64,000 nucleotides of DNA from Sporomusa ovata DSM 2662 (GTDB lineage Bacteria > Bacillota > Negativicutes > Sporomusales > Sporomusaceae): contig NZ_ASXP01000001.1 in assembly GCF_000445445.1 (NCBI RefSeq), forward strand, positions 70,001-134,000. The letters run 5' to 3'. Shown piece by piece: positions 18,176 through 27,502 of this stretch; the first letter of the stretch is position 1; each line of letters starts with the position of its first letter. The notes under the pieces are model-generated. The model saw only the letters and a list, made by a program, of their open reading frames with translations, was not told where the DNA came from and did no database searches. Both the position numbers and the translations under genes were made by a program.

Positions 18176-19135
18176 ATGAACCAGGAAAACCAGACTTGGT
18201 GTATTCAGAAGACTGCATGTGAGCAAGAGAATTTCCATCGTAAAATATGGCCATATAATAATGCTCGGACCGCATTATTATGGTGTTTACGTGCATGTAA
18301 TATTAGACAAAATGAACGTGTGATTTTGCCTGCTTATATTGGATGGAGTAACCGAGAAGGTTCAGGCGTTTTTGATCCGATCAGAGAACTAGGATTGCAA
18401 TATGAGTTTTATGCTGTTGATCGTTATCTTCAGGTTGATGTCGATGATTTAGCTAAAAAGCTAGGGGACGGCACTCGTGTTTTAGTAGTTATCCACTATT
18501 TTGGGCGACCAGATCCTCATCTTTCTGAAATTGTGCAGATGGCACATCGTGCCGGTATATATGTAATAGAGGATGCGGCTCATGCTTTGTATTCTGCGTG
18601 GGTTGGCAATTGTTGCGGACAATTCGGTGATGCAACAATATTCTCCCTTCATAAGATGTTGCCCATTGTTAACGGCGGTTTTTTGCAAGTCAACAATTCC
18701 GAACTGACTAAGTTTTTAAATGCGGCGGGAGGCTATTTCGAGAGCAATAGCAGATATTTAATGGCTGGCACTGAGTATGATCTGGCAGCTATTGCGAGTG
18801 CCCGACAGGAAAATCATGCGTTTCTCAAAGATATAATTATCCAGTTTTCAGATAAAATTGAATTACTGTGGCCGGATGAAGCTGATCAGCAGGTTATTCC
18901 TCAGACTTTGCCAATAGTCATTAAGTGTCGCCCACGCGAGGATTTATATTTTACTCTTAACAAAGCCGGATTTGGAGTAGTGAGCTTGTACCATACTATG
19001 ATATCCGAAATCAGTCAAGAAAATTTCCCTGAATCACACTGGTTGGCCCGCCGAATTTTAAACCTACCTGTACATCAGGATTGTACTAAGGCCAGTTTGC
19101 AGGCGATGGTAGATTGTATGAAAGGCATTGTCTAG
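18176..19135 (+). CDS. DegT/DnrJ/EryC1-like PLP protein (short)
   Basis: A 319-residue PLP fold type I protein with RTALLWCLRACNI near the N-terminus, VIEDAAHAL (PLP ring-contact Asp) and TIFSLHKMLPIVNGG, where the Lys is the likely Schiff-base residue. It is shorter than the usual 370-400 residues. The C-terminal substrate part is reduced, so it may be a specialised or weakly active aminotransferase. RBS AAGGGGGA precedes the ATG. It is distinct from the full-length homologue at 19295. Confidence 0.82.
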   Translation: MNQENQTWCIQKTACEQENFHRKIWPYNNARTALLWCLRACNIRQNERVILPAYIGWSNREGSGVFDPIRELGLQYEFYAVDRYLQVDVDDLAKKLGDGTRVLVVIHYFGRPDPHLSEIVQMAHRAGIYVIEDAAHALYSAWVGNCCGQFGDATIFSLHKMLPIVNGGFLQVNNSELTKFLNAAGGYFESNSRYLMAGTEYDLAAIASARQENHAFLKDIIIQFSDKIELLWPDEADQQVIPQTLPIVIKCRPREDLYFTLNKAGFGVVSLYHTMISEISQENFPESHWLARRILNLPVHQDCTKASLQAMVDCMKGIV

Positions 19136-19294
19136 ATTGGGAAAGTGGGTTCCGTATAATATCGTCACCGCGTAAGAGCTGCTCTACAACCATCATTATT
19201 AGCTGCTTGTACCTCCCATTCACTGGTCATCGAGGGATACATTTAAGCATTAAGGGGCTGTGGGGGAACTTAAATTATAAAGAAGGATTAGCAG

Positions 19295-20476
19295 ATGGGA
19301 GAGGACTATATGGTTACGAAAAACAAGCGTATATTCTTATCACCGCCTCATATGAGTGGCTGTGAGGAGAGGTTTATTAGAGAAGCATTTGCTTCGAATT
19401 GGATCGCTCCCCTTGGTCCCCATGTAGATGCTTTTGAAAAAGAGGTAGCTGAATATGTTGGGGCGAAGGGCGCAGTGGCACTTAGCTCAGGTACGGCAGC
19501 CATTCATTTAGCTTTAAAATTAGTTAATATTGGACAGGGTGATATTGTGTTTTGCTCATCATTTACCTTTGCTGCTAGTGCAAATCCTATCATCTATCAG
19601 GGTGCTACACCTGTTTTTATTGATTCTGAGCCAGAATCGTGGAATATGTCGCCAAACGCATTAAGACAGGCTTTCGCAGATGCTGAAAGGGCTGGGAAAT
19701 TACCTAAGGCTGTTATTACTGTTAATTTATACGGTCAAAGTTCTGATATGGACGTTATTTTAAAGATTTGTAAGGGTCACGGTGTTCCAGTTATTGAAGA
19801 CGCCGCCGAATCATTAGGAGCCACATACAAAGAAAAGGCTAGTGGCACCTTGGGAAAATATGGGATATATTCTTTTAATGGAAATAAGATTATAACTACA
19901 TCGGGAGGCGGTATGCTTGTATCTGATGATCTTGAGGGACTGGAAAGGGTTCGGTTTTGGGCTAGTCAAGCCCGCGATCCAGCTAGACATTATCAGCATA
20001 GCCGAGTTGGGTACAATTATCGCCTGAGTAATATCTTGGCTGCAATTGGAAGAGGTCAGTTAATTGTATTGGCGGAACGTGTTAGGATGCGGAGAGCGAT
20101 CTTTGGTCGTTATGTTCATGCGCTATCCGATATTCCCGGAGTTTTATTTATGCCGGAGGCGGATTTCGGATGCTCTACCCATTGGTTATCAGCTTTGACT
20201 ATAGATCAGCAGTTGTGTGGTGTGTCAACTTTGGACGTTATAGATGCGTTAGCTGAAGAAAATATAGAGGCTCGTCCCGTTTGGAAGCCTCTCCATCTTC
20301 AGCCTTTATATAGTAGATGCCCTTATTATTCACATAATGAAGAAAGTATATCAGAGATGTTATTCCAATCAGGTATTTGTTTGCCTTCAGGATCGAGTAT
20401 GTCAGAAAGAGAGCAGAAAAGAGTAATTGAGACGTTAAGAGGCTGTCTACTCGGGCGAGTCAAGGCAGTGGTGTAG
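19295..20476 (+). CDS. DegT/DnrJ/EryC1/StrS sugar aminotransferase (PglE-like)
   Basis: A 393-residue PLP-dependent sugar aminotransferase. Visible motifs are RIFLSPPHMSG, ALSSGTAAIHLAL, VIEDAAESLGATY and IYSFNGNKIITTSGGGML with the catalytic Lys. The SPPHMSG start is typical of enzymes making UDP-4-amino-4,6-dideoxy-GlcNAc. It would use the product of the dehydratase at 4894. An alternative start at ATG 19310 has GGGAGAGG upstream. The 19136-19294 gap before it contains no gene. Confidence 0.92.
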   Translation: MGEDYMVTKNKRIFLSPPHMSGCEERFIREAFASNWIAPLGPHVDAFEKEVAEYVGAKGAVALSSGTAAIHLALKLVNIGQGDIVFCSSFTFAASANPIIYQGATPVFIDSEPESWNMSPNALRQAFADAERAGKLPKAVITVNLYGQSSDMDVILKICKGHGVPVIEDAAESLGATYKEKASGTLGKYGIYSFNGNKIITTSGGGMLVSDDLEGLERVRFWASQARDPARHYQHSRVGYNYRLSNILAAIGRGQLIVLAERVRMRRAIFGRYVHALSDIPGVLFMPEADFGCSTHWLSALTIDQQLCGVSTLDVIDALAEENIEARPVWKPLHLQPLYSRCPYYSHNEESISEMLFQSGICLPSGSSMSEREQKRVIETLRGCLLGRVKAVV

Positions 20477-20508
20477 GTGATTGTTGCTAGGGAGGGGCGA
20501 TCGATAGG

Positions 20509-21735
20509 ATGGCTGCAGGAGTCAGTAATGGCTTGTATAGTAGTTTGTCGTCAGAACTCAAACTCGTGCTTTTATGTTCTCGGTTACAGACAACGGTCGA
20601 AGAAGAAGTGGCTATTGATAAACTACTTGCCGAGCATATAGATTGGGAGTTATTTATGCATTTGACAATGCACCACAGGCTGTACCCTTTGGAGTACCGC
20701 TATCTGAGTACTCATATACATCCTAAGGTTCCTAAAACAGTAGTATCTATTCTGCGACAACAAACCCAGCAAAATACTTGTAAAACATTACAGATGGTTG
20801 GAGAACTTGTGAGATTAATTCGAGCAATGGCGCAAAATAGAATTCGTACAGTAGTAATGAAGGGATTTCCTCTTGCGTATCAGTTATACGGAGATATGAC
20901 GCTTAGACCTTCTAAGGATTTAGATATTCTGGTGTGGCCGGAAGATATGGACAAAGCCCGAAAAATAGTTGAAGATAATGGCTATTTTCCAGAGCATCCC
21001 ATAGCCAACTCGTCACCAGCCCAACAGCGAAAGTGGATGGAAACAAATCAGCATTTGGAATACTGGAATCCAGACCGAGCGGTATGTTTAGAACTTCACT
21101 GGCGGCTTGATTGCCACGGCTTGGATATACCGTTGATAACCGTTGAAAATAGTCTGGTTCAAGTTCAATTAGCAAATCAATCGATAAATATCCTAGGGAA
21201 GGAAGAATTGCTTCTATATTTGGTCTTACACGGTGCTAATCATGCTTGGTCTCGTTTGAAATGGTTGTGTGATGTAGACATTGTACTCAGGCAGGGGGCA
21301 TTTTCCTGGGAGGCGTTATATCAACTCGCGTATAGTCTAGGTGTTAATGCTATCCTCAATCAGTCTATTATTTTATCGCATGCACTTTTAGATACGCCTA
21401 TTCCAGTGAATATTGTTGAAATGGCTAAAAATGATACGAAAGCTCAAGATCTAGCAGCTATGGCGTTGCGATGTATATCAGATAATGATTACAAGCCTAA
21501 GAAACTATATGTAGTTGCATACTCAATTTATCAATGGGAGAAATATTTATTTCTTTTACAAGCTAGGTGGCGAGAAAGAATTTCTTTTGTTTTCAGGTGC
21601 TTTTTACCATCAAAAGAGGATTTTAGAATGATTGCATTGCCAGAAAAACTATATTTCTTGTATTATATGTTGTCACCGTTTACCTGGCTTTGTTGCCGTG
21701 TACGGAATGCTGCAAGGAAACGTAGTTTATGGTAA
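20509..21735 (+). CDS. Nucleotidyltransferase-family protein (PadeN-like)
   Basis: A 408-residue protein of the uncharacterised nucleotidyltransferase family. It has a GMKGFPLAYQLYGD-like segment (VVMKGFPLAYQLYG) and RPSKDLDILV, the D-x-D metal motif of the polymerase-beta fold, then ELHWRLD. Such proteins accompany both EPS loci and paeninodin-type lasso peptide clusters. Here it is the last gene of the EPS operon and 8 kb before the kinase/B1/B2 cluster, with the IS66 element between them. The substrate is unknown. Confidence 0.8.
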   Translation: MAAGVSNGLYSSLSSELKLVLLCSRLQTTVEEEVAIDKLLAEHIDWELFMHLTMHHRLYPLEYRYLSTHIHPKVPKTVVSILRQQTQQNTCKTLQMVGELVRLIRAMAQNRIRTVVMKGFPLAYQLYGDMTLRPSKDLDILVWPEDMDKARKIVEDNGYFPEHPIANSSPAQQRKWMETNQHLEYWNPDRAVCLELHWRLDCHGLDIPLITVENSLVQVQLANQSINILGKEELLLYLVLHGANHAWSRLKWLCDVDIVLRQGAFSWEALYQLAYSLGVNAILNQSIILSHALLDTPIPVNIVEMAKNDTKAQDLAAMALRCISDNDYKPKKLYVVAYSIYQWEKYLFLLQARWRERISFVFRCFLPSKEDFRMIALPEKLYFLYYMLSPFTWLCCRVRNAARKRSLW

Positions 21736-21822
21736 GGATTTTGGTAGAAACGCTGAAAAGTTATTAATTGACAGGATATTGTTCGTAATAAGCAAATTAT
21801 AGTTGTTCTATTATTCATTCAT

Positions 21823-23667
21823 CTATACATCTGTGATGTTTCCGTTTAACACATCGGTTAGATGATTTGTTATAATAGACCCCAAACACATATTGGTTAA
21901 TATTTTACTGTTGGTAGATTTGCTAGTATTTATAGCAGTCACCGTGCTCTCCGGTCCGCTAACTTGTTGAATAATATTATCTGCTATTACTGCTTGATCA
22001 CAGCCTGATAAGGAAATACCAGTAGTGGGGATACCGCTAGTTGATCTTGTGAATAGAAGTGTATTTCTTGTAATAAAAGCACTTCCACCAGTTATTAAAA
22101 ATCCTATATAGATATTAAGAGCATCGAATACATTTCCTATAATTTTCGTAGTTCCTTTTCCATATATTCCAAAATGGGACGCGTTTTTGATAGTGTTATT
22201 AATAATTGCTATATCAGATCCCTCGTAACATATGACGTACGTTATTGGAGACGCTTTCGTTTGGACAGTATTTGCTTCAAATATAACACTACACTTATTA
22301 CCAGTATAGAGTGCTTGAGAACATTCCATAATTACATTATTTTTTACCGTAATAGAAATACACTGGGAGGGTGCCCAGACTGCTCGATTAACATTTGTAA
22401 TTTCGTTTCCTATAATATGTCCATCCGTTAATCGATTAAGTGATACTCCATTTGCGCTCTCTCCAAAACGTATAGAATTGCCCGCTATTAGTACATCCTC
22501 TGCTTCCCAGGTACTTATGCCGGAGTTGGTGAAATTTCGAATAGTATTGCCGATTACAGTAATTTCTTTACCCCTAATGTCAATACCGCTGCTAAACCCA
22601 ATAATTACATTTCCAATTATTGTAATACTATTGCGTTCCTTACCCTGTGATACTCCGATGCTAGTGATGCCTATCTTATTTGTGCCATTATTTGTTTTGA
22701 GAATATTATTCGATATGGTAGTCTCCATACTATACCCATAACTAATATTGTTATCTGCGAAATTCCCTTCTATAACAACGCCATAACCATTAAAGTTCGA
22801 TACAGACGAATTAACATTACCTATAAATTGATTGTTTTTGATTATGACATTTAGTGGTGTTTCATAATCAACGGTCTCTTCTCCATAGCCTTCAATATCG
22901 ATACCAAAGCGCGGTAAAGTTCCATCATGGTATCCGTCATTTATTCCGGCATTAAGAATTTTGCAATTCTGGACTATCGCAAAATCACAGCCGGTAATTG
23001 ATAGATTGTTCCTTCTACTACTATCAAGTGTGCAGCTTTCAATAATGACATTTTCTGAAGGGGTATAGGTTGAGCCTGGATAATTTAATAATCCTGTCGG
23101 ACTTATTATAATGCCATCGCCAGTGGCACCTTTTATAGTAACAGCATTTATCCGCACCCGCTTAGAACCACGTATATAAATACCGTGACCAAACTCGTGA
23201 GAGGGTTTAATAGTAGGAGAAAAGTCATGTTGATTTCTATCGCATAGAATTGTACCACCAACTATTGTTACATTTTCTTTACCTTTAATATAGATACAAG
23301 AATATCCCCAGGAACTGTTAGGAGAAACCTTCAATGTTGCCCCTTGTGTAAGATCAAGTGTAATGTTGTTAGGCGGAATAATACCACCGTCAGTTGGATT
23401 TGCTGGATCAGATCCAACTGCGTTTATAAGGTAAGTTCCTTGCGGAAAAACGACCTTATTATAGCCGGAATCAGAAGCCCACTGTAGAGCATTATTTATA
23501 CCATTTGTTGTAGAGGTACTGTCCTCACCATTGTTATTTATATTCCACTTATTTAAATCAAGTAAATAGTCAATAGGTTCAAAACGGGCTATACTCGATG
23601 TAGTCCCGGTGGTAATTATTTCAAGTAATGTCGAAGCCTGGTCTCCTATTGATTTATGTTCAGCCAC
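21823..23667 (-). CDS. Right-handed beta-helix protein (pectate-lyase-like)
   Basis: A 614-residue protein. An N-terminal Pectate_lyase_3-like entry (GINNALQWASDSGYNKVVFP followed by GTYLI) leads into many short parallel beta-helix coils with N-rich repeats (VIIKNNQFIGN, ITIIGNVIIG, VLIAGNSI). No signal peptide is evident. The start is GTG (23665-23667) with GGAGG 8 bp upstream. The fold is shared by polysaccharide lyases, epimerases and phage tail spikes. Beside an EPS operon it may modify or bind the polymer, but catalytic residues cannot be named. It is the only gene of this region on the minus strand. Confidence 0.82.
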   Translation of the reverse strand: MAEHKSIGDQASTLLEIITTGTTSSIARFEPIDYLLDLNKWNINNNGEDSTSTTNGINNALQWASDSGYNKVVFPQGTYLINAVGSDPANPTDGGIIPPNNITLDLTQGATLKVSPNSSWGYSCIYIKGKENVTIVGGTILCDRNQHDFSPTIKPSHEFGHGIYIRGSKRVRINAVTIKGATGDGIIISPTGLLNYPGSTYTPSENVIIESCTLDSSRRNNLSITGCDFAIVQNCKILNAGINDGYHDGTLPRFGIDIEGYGEETVDYETPLNVIIKNNQFIGNVNSSVSNFNGYGVVIEGNFADNNISYGYSMETTISNNILKTNNGTNKIGITSIGVSQGKERNSITIIGNVIIGFSSGIDIRGKEITVIGNTIRNFTNSGISTWEAEDVLIAGNSIRFGESANGVSLNRLTDGHIIGNEITNVNRAVWAPSQCISITVKNNVIMECSQALYTGNKCSVIFEANTVQTKASPITYVICYEGSDIAIINNTIKNASHFGIYGKGTTKIIGNVFDALNIYIGFLITGGSAFITRNTLLFTRSTSGIPTTGISLSGCDQAVIADNIIQQVSGPESTVTAINTSKSTNSKILTNMCLGSIITNHLTDVLNGNITDV

Positions 23668-23741
23668 TCTTTTTTCCTCCAGTATTCTTGCTACTCTTAT
23701 AACATATGTCAGTATGTGATTAAAGGTACTACGACATTACG

Positions 23742-23765
23742 AATACCCTTGTTAGGGTATTTTTT
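23742..23765 (+). terminator. Terminator-like hairpin
   Basis: AATACCCT and AGGGTATT form an 8-bp stem with a 4-nt loop, followed by T residues on the plus strand. No plus-strand gene directly precedes it, so it may be a relic of the arrangement before the insertions. Confidence 0.55.
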
Positions 23766-23778
23766 GCGCAAAAAGAAC

Positions 23779-23786
23779 TTTGAAAA
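23779..23786. repeat. IS66 target-site duplication, left copy
   Basis: TTTGAAAA directly flanks the left terminal repeat. The identical 8 bp follow the right end at 29478-29485. Eight bp is the duplication length expected for the IS66 family. Confidence 0.92.
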
Positions 23787-23900
23787 GTAACCGCCTAATA
23801 ACAGAGTGGATGGAATCACACCTTATCATATGAGATAATTGCTCTAAATCAAAAGTGGAGTTTTTAGACTAACTTAAAAAACTCCCGGGGAGGTTTAGAG

Positions 23901-24260
23901 TTGGATACCAGAGAAGTTACCCGACAATATCGCCTTAGTAAATGGATCGAAATTGTCGGGGAATGTCGTAGCAGTGGGAAAAAAATTTCTGCCTGGTGTG
24001 CAGAAAATAATATTAATCCCAAACAATACTACTATTGGTTAAAACGCGTACGTACTGCCGCTTGTGAGTCCCTTCAAGTTATCGGAACAGGAGATCAGAC
24101 AATTGTACCGATTAAAATGCCGGATCACCTGACCCAAACAAGCCATACATCTCAGTCACCAGCAATCTTGCGAATGGGTACTGTTACTCTAGAACTTAAC
24201 AACAGTGCATCTACGGAATTAATTGCAAATGCCATAAAGGCTCTTACCAATGTTCGGTGA
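23901..24260 (+). CDS. tnpA: IS66-family accessory protein TnpA
   Basis: A 119-residue protein. The N-terminal helix-turn-helix segment (WIEIVGECRSSGKKISAWCA) followed by YYYWLKRVR is the IS66 OrfA signature. The start codon is TTG after GGGGAGG. It overlaps tnpB by 11 bp, as usual for these coupled genes. OrfA and OrfB help TnpC transpose. Confidence 0.92.
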   Translation: MDTREVTRQYRLSKWIEIVGECRSSGKKISAWCAENNINPKQYYYWLKRVRTAACESLQVIGTGDQTIVPIKMPDHLTQTSHTSQSPAILRMGTVTLELNNSASTELIANAIKALTNVR

Positions 24261-24606
24261 TATCTCAAAAGCAGAGCAACTCTACATTGCTTGCGGCTAT
24301 ACGGATATGCGAAAATCGATTGATGGTTTGGCGGCAATTGTCCAACAGAACTTTCAGTTAAATCCGTTCCAGAACAGTCTGTTTTTATTCTGCGGTCGGC
24401 GACGTGATCGCATGAAAGTCCTTTACTGGGAAGGCGATGGATTTGTACTTCTCTATAAACGGCTAGAAGGCGGAAACTTTCAGTGGCCTAGGAGCGCCGA
24501 AGCCGTTCGATCTATCACGTATCAGGAATTTCGATGGCTTTTAGAAGGTCTTGCGATTGATCAACCCAAAGCAGTCAAGAAAGTAAATATCGGTGCAATT
24601 ATTTAA
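24250..24606 (+). CDS. tnpB: IS66-family accessory protein TnpB
   Basis: A 118-residue protein with the clear OrfB signatures YTDMRKSIDGLAAIVQQNF, FLFCGRRRDRMKVLYWEGDGF, and RLEGGNFQWPRS. It overlaps tnpA and is full length. It is a transposition accessory protein whose biochemical function is not well known. Confidence 0.94.
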   Translation: MFGDISKAEQLYIACGYTDMRKSIDGLAAIVQQNFQLNPFQNSLFLFCGRRRDRMKVLYWEGDGFVLLYKRLEGGNFQWPRSAEAVRSITYQEFRWLLEGLAIDQPKAVKKVNIGAII

Positions 24607-24701
24607 TGGAAAAATCACTGTGAACCCGCTAAATCATTGGTTTTATAGGTGTTTTGTGGTATAATATATTTAGTAAAAACACTTAAAAGGAACCGATATT
24701 C

Positions 24702-25493
24702 ATGAGCGAAGCAGAACGGATAGAAGCACTTGAAAATCATATATTGAAAATAGAACAAGAGAACAAACATCTGCATGAAACGGTTGCTTATCTGACGAAA
24801 AAACTCTTTGGCAGACGTTCGGAAAAGACATCTGTCCTTAACTTGGGAGAGATGTCTCTTTTTGATGAAGCAGAAATAGAAGCTAATACGACAGTGCCAG
24901 AGCCGGATTTACAACAAGTTCAAAATTATCGGCGCAAAAAATTCAAGGGGCAGCGGGAAGAACTCTTAAAAGATATCCCTCATATCAAACAACTTTGCAC
25001 TCTGGCAGAAGAAGACCGTTTTTGTGAGAATTGCGGTACGCCCCTAGTATCGGTTGGAGAAGAGTTTGTTCGCACGGAGATTGAGTTTATTCCCGCCGAA
25101 ATCAGAGTGATTGACTATTATAGAGAATCCTTCGAGTGCCGCCCTTGTCGCAAGGCTGGCGAATCATATATAGAAAAATCCCCGATGCCTTATCCAGTAA
25201 TTCAGCATTCCATGGCATCGCCAACGACCGTGGCATGGGTGATGCACCAAAAATATGTGAATGCCTTGCCGCTATACCGACAGGAAAAAGAGTGGCAGAC
25301 ACTGGGCGTAAATTTAAGCCGGTCAACTATGGCAAACTGGATCATAGTGTCATCACGAGATTGGCTTGAGCCGCTGGTACAGTTGATGCATAAAATACTG
25401 CTGACCGAACGGTATCTTCACGCTGACGAGTTATGCGAAGCTGCACATAACTCGTCTTATGTGCAGCCATATATTATGCTGAGTCATTCCTAA
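24702..25493 (+). pseudogene. tnpC: IS66 transposase TnpC, N-terminal part, interrupted
   Basis: N-terminal coiled coil (about 5-35), the KKLFGRRSEK motif, and the zinc-binding segment CENCGTPL with CRPCRKAG, then the start of the catalytic domain. At codons 242-243 (Asp-Glu of the conserved HADET motif) the inserted element begins, and the frame then runs 20 codons into it and stops. The remainder continues at 28606 in the same frame. Precise removal of the insert would restore a protein of about 511 residues, normal for TnpC. Confidence 0.93.
25425..25466. other. Left end (attL-like) of the three-recombinase element
   Basis: Order: core GACGAG (25425-25430), arm TTATGCGAAG, arm CTGCACATAA (25441-25450), core CTCGTC (25451-25456), arm TTATGTGCAG. 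CTGCACATAA/TTATGTGCAG is a perfect 10-bp inverted repeat around a 6-bp core that is the reverse complement of the target core. This is the layout of a tyrosine-recombinase core site. Confidence 0.75.
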
Positions 25494-25600
25494 ATGAAGT
25501 TGAAAAGTTATTGTATTATAGGTATCGGGTTCATGTTTTATGGAACTATGACTCAACATAACGTTTTGGTGCTATCCTCATAAAAAGGAGGTGCATCAAA

Positions 25601-26536
25601 ATGCACAACAAAACTACAAAGATTCTTCTCCGGTATGATAGTTATTTAGATATCCTGGAAGAATACCTAAATCTTGAAGAATTCAGGAGCCTGTCACCAC
25701 TGACAATTTCATTTAAAAGAGGGACAATTACTGCTTTTATGAATTATCTTGGTGACAACAACGTAAAGGATTTTCATCACTGCATTCAGAAAAATGTGAC
25801 TGGATATTTAACTTCCCTTGCTAATCTATCTTCTTCTACAATCAGTGGACGCACATTTGTTTTGCGCCACTTTTTTAATTACTTGAATAGCAGAAACCTT
25901 ACACTGTTTTCAGGTAATGAGCTATTCCCGGTCATATTTTCCAACAAACGGGAACGTATACTTTCCTTTTATTCCATTGAGGAAATCAGGCGAATCGTCT
26001 CTGCCATAGACCAGAGTACGCCTTATGGAAAAAGGGACTTTGTCGTAGTACTGCTGGCCGCAGAACTTGGTATCCGTTCCGGAGACATCATAAGGTTGAA
26101 GATGTCGGATATACATTGGGAACACGATACGATTGAGTTTGTTCAGTATAAAACTAAAATTTTTAATCAGTTGCCTTTGCTGGAAAATATCAAGTATGCA
26201 TTGATTGACTATCTAAAAAATGGGCGTCCGGAGAGCGATTTAGAATATATTTTTATAGGTATAAGAAATGGTGGGAAGCCGTTGACTAATACCTGCATAC
26301 ATCAGATAGTTTCCAAATATTTCCAAAAAGCAGGCGTCGACATATCGGAACGTAAGCACGGTCCGCATGCCATGCGACATTCTCTGGCTAGTAGCATACT
26401 CCATAATAATACTCCAATGTATATAATCAAGGAGGTATTGGGACATTCAAGCATCAATACTACCAGAATATATCTTAACATTGATGTTGACACCCTTAAA
26501 AAATTAGCTTTGGAGGTGCCGTATGAAACAGTATGA
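25601..26536 (+). CDS. Tyrosine recombinase 1 of the RIT trio
   Basis: A 311-residue protein. The N-terminal SAM-like DNA-binding domain covers about 1-105. The catalytic set is visible: Arg in ELGIRSGDIIRL, the HAMRHSLASSIL H-x-x-R box, His in LGHSSINTTRIY, and Tyr in IYLNID. AAAGGAGG lies 8 bp before the ATG. The stop overlaps the next start by 14 bp, so the trio is translated together. It would act with the next two proteins to move the element. Confidence 0.93.
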   Translation: MHNKTTKILLRYDSYLDILEEYLNLEEFRSLSPLTISFKRGTITAFMNYLGDNNVKDFHHCIQKNVTGYLTSLANLSSSTISGRTFVLRHFFNYLNSRNLTLFSGNELFPVIFSNKRERILSFYSIEEIRRIVSAIDQSTPYGKRDFVVVLLAAELGIRSGDIIRLKMSDIHWEHDTIEFVQYKTKIFNQLPLLENIKYALIDYLKNGRPESDLEYIFIGIRNGGKPLTNTCIHQIVSKYFQKAGVDISERKHGPHAMRHSLASSILHNNTPMYIIKEVLGHSSINTTRIYLNIDVDTLKKLALEVPYETV

Positions 26537-27500
26537 CACCTTCAATTTCCCCGAGATTTACCGTGGCATTGCCATGGAATATGTCGATTACAAGCATTCC
26601 CTTGGATTTAAGTATTCGTATTCAGAACAGTCTAGAGTAAACCGTATGCTTGATTTTATATACGCTAATTCAGAATCAAATCCCATACTGGCTTTACAGT
26701 CGGAACTGGTTAATGCGTATGCATCGAAAAGGGACAACGAAAGTGCCCGGAACCTTCATGCAAGACAATCCCACATAAGACAATTTGCCCTTTTTTTAAA
26801 CCTTAGAGGCATTCCAGCTTATGTTTATCCAAAAGAGCTCGTTAAGACAACCGACGACTTTGTTCCGTATATCTTCACCAAAGATGAAATCAGCCGGATT
26901 CTTCAGGAAGCTGATACAATCGGGCCAAACAAGAATAAGTTTGTAAACACCCCTTATATATATCCTGCCGTAATCCGTATGCTGTATGGATGCGGATTAC
27001 GAGTAAGTGAAGCCCTTGCCCTTAAATGTGAACACGTTGATCTCGATAATGGAATTCTTGTCATTATGAATGGTAAAAATAATGTATCCCGTTTGGTACC
27101 GTTATCCGAATCACTACGACAGTATTTATCCATGTATGATTCAAAGGTTGAAAGAGCGGGAAATCCATACTTTTTCCCTGCGCTTCGCAATGAAAGATAC
27201 TCTTCCTTAACCATCCTAAATCAGTTTAGAAAGCTGGAGAAAAAAGTCGGCATATCCCAGTTAAGTAATGGAAAGTACCCGCGCGTACATGACCTGAGAC
27301 ACACTTTTAGTGTCCATGCTTTGGAGCAGATGATTTGCAGAGGAATGGATCCTTACTGCTCGCTTCCCATACTTAGCACCTATCTCGGACATAAGGGTAT
27401 TGAATCGACAGAAAAATATCTCCGTCTGACAAAGCAGTACTTCATTGACATTCTGCAGTTCAGCCACCAAGATGCCGAAAAGATTTTTCCGGAGGTGTAA
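26523..27500 (+). CDS. Tyrosine recombinase 2 of the RIT trio
   Basis: A 325-residue protein with Arg in LYGCGLRVSEALAL, HDLRHTFSVHAL, and LGHKGIESTEKYLR carrying His and Tyr, so the catalytic residues are complete. GGAGGTGC lies just upstream of the ATG, inside gene 1. The insert DPYCSLP before the last His motif is typical of the middle member of such trios. It is separated from gene 3 by 2 bp. Confidence 0.93.
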   Translation: MKQYDTFNFPEIYRGIAMEYVDYKHSLGFKYSYSEQSRVNRMLDFIYANSESNPILALQSELVNAYASKRDNESARNLHARQSHIRQFALFLNLRGIPAYVYPKELVKTTDDFVPYIFTKDEISRILQEADTIGPNKNKFVNTPYIYPAVIRMLYGCGLRVSEALALKCEHVDLDNGILVIMNGKNNVSRLVPLSESLRQYLSMYDSKVERAGNPYFFPALRNERYSSLTILNQFRKLEKKVGISQLSNGKYPRVHDLRHTFSVHALEQMICRGMDPYCSLPILSTYLGHKGIESTEKYLRLTKQYFIDILQFSHQDAEKIFPEV

Positions 27501-27502
27501 CT

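Noticed and set aside
18482..18688. Minus-strand frames inside EPS genes
   Set aside because: They are antisense shadows of clear plus-strand coding regions.
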